Shown piece after piece: positions 29,817-33,134 of a stretch of DNA of 33,134 nucleotides (the first letter of the stretch is position 1; each line of letters opens with the position of its first letter). The translations under genes and the position numbers were made by a program. The DNA comes from Paludibacteraceae bacterium (lineage in GTDB: Bacteria; Bacteroidota; Bacteroidia; Bacteroidales; Paludibacteraceae): assembly GCA_024400115.1 (NCBI GenBank), contig JAKSNF010000024.1:1-33134 (forward strand). Reading direction: 5' to 3'. The notes below the pieces were generated by a model, which worked only from the letters and a program-made list of their open reading frames with translations, made no database searches and was not told the DNA's origin.

Positions 29817-32800
29817 ATGGATAAACAAACTATTAAATCATGGTTCACGCGTGGCAAGAAGCCAACGCAGGCGCAATTTTGGACGGTCTTTGATTCATAC
29901 CGCCATATCGATGACAGGCTTACGATGTCGGACATTGAAGGTCTAATGATGGCACTGGCCACAAAATCCAATGAGGGGCATACACACACGCTGGCGGAGA
30001 TAACAGACTATCAAAGTCAAGAAAAAGAAGTCATCAACAGCCGTGTTGCTGCCAATCAAGATGAATTGGACGAAATGGATCTTGTAGATGGCATGAAGTA
30101 CATCTTGCTTAGTGATGAAAAGCTTTATGTCTGCACTTACAACGAGGACACAGAAGAATTAGAGTTGAATGAGGACACCCCAAGCCCGGATGTCATCTAC
30201 TCAGCAGAGGACGCTGCACATGACATGAAAATTTACTTGTACAATGCGGCTACTTTGTTATTCCAGGATGTAACCGGCCAAGAAGTTGACAAAACCATCT
30301 ATACCCCGGATTTGGATAGTCTCATTACTCGCCAATTGAACAACGGCATTTATTCTGTAGTTCATATCAATAGTGGTGATGATAACAATACCTATGGCGA
30401 TGCCTATACGCTGACAGTAGGTGATGGGTCCATTGCTTGCCGCATATTGGAGTGCAGAACAGGGTGGGCACAAGCTCAGTTGGTAGATGATTCCTATCAA
30501 TGGAAGTGGCACCGCTATTCGTATGAGGGGCACACGCACGAAATGAACACTATCAGTGGACTTATAGAAGCATTAGCCGGTAAAGCAGCCGTAGCCCATA
30601 ACCATGTGCTCACAGACATTACCGGCTTGGCTGATGCTTTGGCAGGGAAGGCTGCCTCAGTTCACACTCATGCGATGTCCGCAATAACCGGTTTGGCCGA
30701 TGCGTTGTCTGCCAAGGCAAACACGATTCACCAACACGACATGGCACAAGTAACAGGTTTGAGTACCGCGCTTGCTGGCAAATCAGACACAGGGCACGGA
30801 CACCAAATGTCATCCGTGGAAGGTCTTACTGATGCCCTTAGTGGGAAAGCACCAACTACACACGAACACGCGATGTCTAACGTACAAGGATTGACAACTG
30901 CATTAGCAGGCAAAGCAGACACGCAGCACACGCACAATATGGAGCAAATAAACGGTCTTGTTTCTGCTATGGCTGGTAAAGCAGCATCCTCACACCAACA
31001 CATAATGGCAGACATCACCGGATTAAATGACGCACTCAATGGGAAGGCGGGAACTAACCACACGCACCCAATTGATAGTGCGCTTTCGGACAGTTCAAAT
31101 AACCCCGTTAAAAACAAGGTTGTTAAAACTGCCATTGATTGGCTGACTGCCAAATATCAGGAACTTGTGGCTGCCATTGATGAACTCTTATTCCTTAAAC
31201 CAATCACTTATGCGGAGTTAAAGGAGTTGCGCGATAACGGAGAATTGCGCCCTGGACGCAGATATCGTATTACGGACTATTTGACCACCATAGGCAACGA
31301 TTCGGAAGCACGCAGCGCAGAACACCCATTTGATTTGATTGTGCTTGCTCTAAGCAATGACACACTGGCAGAGGAAGCGCACGCTATTAGAAGCGCCCGC
31401 GACACTGATGGCTATTTTGATAATGCCAAACTCAATGCTTGGAAAGTGTGGTATTGTTTGGATAACGACCAAACGAGGTTTGCGTTTGCCGATACTGACG
31501 AATCACAACACATTGACTTGGCAGAAAATGGAAGGTATGAACGCTATGAGGATGGAGACCAAACCATCGATGATGTAGTGTACTATTGCTATTGTTATTG
31601 TGACGGTGGAGACCTTGACACAGGCGACACCCTATATATTACCGATGAGGTTCCTACCATGGATTCAACCATCTATAATTTAGATGAAACAGATTGCCAC
31701 CCCGATGAGGATACTATCATTGGTGTTAAAGCAGGTGCAGGAACCGGTGTCATTTACCGAATGATTGATGAATGGGGGAACGATTGCCCTTATGACTTCA
31801 AAAACGTGCAATTCAAACGCTATAAGGTAGAAGATGACAGCCCCAATGGTGAGTTAGCGGATTTGGATGGGAAATATATAGGATATAATGGCTACATGCA
31901 AGGGCTTATAATATCAGACATGTCAGACTTTGTGTGGTGCTATACCTTTTGTGAGTTTGATGACATATATGACTCTGAGCCATCTGGAATAAGAGATGGA
32001 TCGTTAAAGCGTATGCAAAATGCTGAAGCAGATTGGTATAATGGGCAACAAAACGGATGCGTCCTAAATAAAATAAATGTAGCTACATCCGTGTTAGATA
32101 TTGATGGAGAGAGTAATGTTGTACAAGCATTGAATAACATTGTTTGCTGCACATTTGATCCAGAAAATGAGAAGCAAGAAAATTATGCCAATATATTTGG
32201 TGTACAAAACACAAATGTCACCGTGATAGGTGGTGATACCAATGTTTTTGGAACTCGTTGTACTAATAACATACTTAGCCAATCCTATAAGAACACATTC
32301 GGGAACGGTTGTTCATCTAACACATTCGGGAACTACTGCAATTATAACACATTCGGGAACGGTTGTTATTATAACACGTTCGGGAACGATTGCTATGAAA
32401 ATACATTCGGGAACTGTTTCCAATGTAACACGTTCGGGAACGGTTGTTCATCTAACACATTCGGGAACTACTGCAATTATAACACATTCGGGAACAGTTT
32501 CCGATATAACACGTTCGGGAACGAATGTTACAATAACACATTCGGGAACGATTGTTGGTATAATACATTCGGGAACTACTGTACATATAACACATTCGGG
32601 AACGATTGTTGGTATAACACGTTCGGGAACGATTGCTATTATAACACGTTCGGGAACGATTGTGGAGGAAACACGTTCGGGAACAGTTTCCAATGTAACA
32701 CGTTCGGGAACTACTGCCGCACACTTACTATATTTGACGGCGTTCAATATGTGTCTGTTACCGGTGGTTCCAGCGATTCCGACTATGTTCAGAACGCCCA

Positions 32801-32939
32801 AATACTCAATGGCACATGCGGTTCAGGCAGCGATGATCTGCTGGAAATCTCATTTGATGAGAACGCTAATTACACCCAAATGGCAGGTCTAAATAGTGAT
32901 GGAGAATTGCGTGTTTGGACGCCCGCGGATATGGTATAA
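29817..32939 (+). CDS. Large tail fibre with HxH and nonapeptide repeats
   Basis: ATG 29817 gives 1040 residues (MDKQTIKSWFTRGKKPTQAQ); a TTG at 29805 is possible but unlikely. The N-terminal domain is typical for fibres of Bacteroidales phages. Eight 22-residue repeats with an HxH pattern (30531-31058) follow. Next is a central domain with ITYAELKELRDNGELRPGRR and YRITDYL, then an acidic stretch, then 16 nonapeptide units NTFGNxCxx (32292-32723), probably a beta solenoid. The short tip begins LTIFDGVQYVSVTGGSSDSD. It should be a host-recognition fibre. The repeats offer a way to change length by recombination. Confidence 0.75.
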   Translation: MDKQTIKSWFTRGKKPTQAQFWTVFDSYRHIDDRLTMSDIEGLMMALATKSNEGHTHTLAEITDYQSQEKEVINSRVAANQDELDEMDLVDGMKYILLSDEKLYVCTYNEDTEELELNEDTPSPDVIYSAEDAAHDMKIYLYNAATLLFQDVTGQEVDKTIYTPDLDSLITRQLNNGIYSVVHINSGDDNNTYGDAYTLTVGDGSIACRILECRTGWAQAQLVDDSYQWKWHRYSYEGHTHEMNTISGLIEALAGKAAVAHNHVLTDITGLADALAGKAASVHTHAMSAITGLADALSAKANTIHQHDMAQVTGLSTALAGKSDTGHGHQMSSVEGLTDALSGKAPTTHEHAMSNVQGLTTALAGKADTQHTHNMEQINGLVSAMAGKAASSHQHIMADITGLNDALNGKAGTNHTHPIDSALSDSSNNPVKNKVVKTAIDWLTAKYQELVAAIDELLFLKPITYAELKELRDNGELRPGRRYRITDYLTTIGNDSEARSAEHPFDLIVLALSNDTLAEEAHAIRSARDTDGYFDNAKLNAWKVWYCLDNDQTRFAFADTDESQHIDLAENGRYERYEDGDQTIDDVVYYCYCYCDGGDLDTGDTLYITDEVPTMDSTIYNLDETDCHPDEDTIIGVKAGAGTGVIYRMIDEWGNDCPYDFKNVQFKRYKVEDDSPNGELADLDGKYIGYNGYMQGLIISDMSDFVWCYTFCEFDDIYDSEPSGIRDGSLKRMQNAEADWYNGQQNGCVLNKINVATSVLDIDGESNVVQALNNIVCCTFDPENEKQENYANIFGVQNTNVTVIGGDTNVFGTRCTNNILSQSYKNTFGNGCSSNTFGNYCNYNTFGNGCYYNTFGNDCYENTFGNCFQCNTFGNGCSSNTFGNYCNYNTFGNSFRYNTFGNECYNNTFGNDCWYNTFGNYCTYNTFGNDCWYNTFGNDCYYNTFGNDCGGNTFGNSFQCNTFGNYCRTLTIFDGVQYVSVTGGSSDSDYVQNAQILNGTCGSGSDDLLEISFDENANYTQMAGLNSDGELRVWTPADMV
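30531..31058 (+). repeat. Eight 66-nt repeats (22 residues, HxH motif)
   Basis: The units are HTHEMNTISGLIEALAGKAA-, HNHVLTDITGLADALAGKAA-, HTHAM-, HQHDM-, HGHQM-, HEHAM-, HTHNM- and HQHIM-type, all 22 residues. A final HTH follows at 31059. HxH motifs bind iron in trimeric T4 fibre tips, so this shaft may be metal-stitched. Confidence 0.85.
32292..32723 (+). repeat. Sixteen 27-nt repeats (NTFGNxCxx)
   Basis: The core AACACATTCGGGAAC (or with ACG) recurs every 27 nt. Residues 6-9 vary: GCSS, YCNY, GCYY, DCYE, CFQC, GCSS, YCNY, SFRY, ECYN, DCWY, YCTY, DCWY, DCYY, DCGG, SFQC, YCRT. Units 1-2 and 6-7 are the same at DNA level, evidence of recent duplication or conversion inside the array. Confidence 0.92.
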
Positions 32940-32951
32940 TTGAGAAGAATA

Positions 32952-32990
32952 TTTGCGTATTGTTGCCTTATATGTGCAGCAATACGTAAA
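32952..32990 (+). terminator. Long hairpin after the fibre gene
   Basis: TTTGCGTATTGTTGC (32952-32966) pairs with GCAGCAATACGTAAA (32976-32990) around a 9-nt loop, with two G-U pairs. It starts 13 bp after the fibre stop. No T tract follows, so it may be a poor terminator, an RNA stabiliser or another structured element. Confidence 0.45.
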
Positions 32991-33114
32991 TAATTCCGTT
33001 AATCTGCTTTTTGTCATGCCTCGTAATTTACCATATATCAATATAATATAGACAAAAAGTGAGCCAAAACGGATTAGTTGTTCCCGAATTATTCCAAATT
33101 AAAATATAGTTATT

Positions 33115-33134
33115 ATGTTAGCAAAGATAAGATA
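33115..33134 (+). CDS. Start of a further gene, cut by the window edge
   Basis: ATG 33115 is followed by an open frame (MLAKIR) to the edge. The leader AATTAAAATATAGTTATT resembles those before 6320 and 8860 in this phage. Nothing can be said about the product. Confidence 0.35.

Noticed and set aside
32292..32723. Variable region of a diversity-generating retroelement
   Set aside because: No reverse transcriptase or template repeat is present in the window, the variable codons do not show adenine-specific change, and the array is not at the 3' end of the gene.
32230..32892. Long open frames in other phases over the fibre repeats, on both strands
   Set aside because: A 27-nt repeat without stops is open in several frames at once; the repeating SGT or SRTC peptides are shadows of the real NTFGN frame.
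33122..33129. Leftward -7 box TATCTTTG at the right edge
   Set aside because: The -33 region lies outside the window, no leftward gene follows, and the same bases fit as the first codons of a rightward gene starting at 33115.

Overview
The window holds most of a Mu-like (transposable, contractile-tailed) prophage from a member of the Bacteroidales. The host call rests on several promoters of the TTTG-N19/20-TAnnTTTG type, A-rich translation starts mostly without Shine-Dalgarno sequences, DUF4494-like and BACON-like domains, and codon use typical of Bacteroides and its relatives. The species cannot be fixed from the sequence, and the right end of the phage lies beyond the window.

Layout. Bases 1-236 are an open frame that runs in from the left edge and ends inside a 19-bp repeat, probably a host gene cut by the insertion. 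Bases 225-990 are non-coding but highly structured: two exact copies and one inverted partial copy of TATATCAGTTAGTTACGCA (candidate transposase end sites), 11-bp phased repeats and a strong terminator. Bases 992-1712 form a divergent lysogeny switch: a leftward repressor and a rightward tiny HTH protein. Bases 1557-9498 are the rightward early operon: small proteins, MuA-like transposase, MuB-like ATPase, a second P-loop ATPase, a GemA-like protein, a DUF3164 protein, a zinc-ribbon protein, an HTH protein, a radical SAM enzyme, a DUF4494 protein and small unknowns. A hairpin terminator at 9528-9560 separates this from the leftward head operon (9579-16435): small terminase, large terminase, a small basic protein, gp36-like, portal, MuF, gpG-like and a putative tail terminator. 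The rightward capsid, tail and lysis operon (16628 to the end) holds protease/scaffold, capsid, sheath, tube, chaperones, tape measure, baseplate, amidase, holin or i-spanin candidate, u-spanin candidate, and two fibres. The last bases probably start another gene.

The two late operons diverge from one 190-bp control region. It has a Bacteroidales promoter on each side and two copies of an imperfect palindrome (GTCyAAnnnTTrGAC) exactly 21 bp apart between them, a good candidate for the site of one late activator.

Most interesting points. The MuF head protein carries a C-terminal papain-fold toxin-like domain, and a small gene on the opposite strand beside it, with its own promoter, is a candidate immunity gene. 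The MuF frame has no normal start and lies in the -1 frame behind the portal, across a T-TTT-TTC heptamer. A short leftward unit at 7291-7374 looks like a promoter plus a terminator hairpin whose G-U pairs fit only that strand. A leftward membrane-protein gene sits inside the tail operon with its own promoter. The last fibre ends in sixteen 27-nt (nonapeptide) repeats. No reverse transcriptase or other sign of a diversity-generating retroelement is visible in this window.
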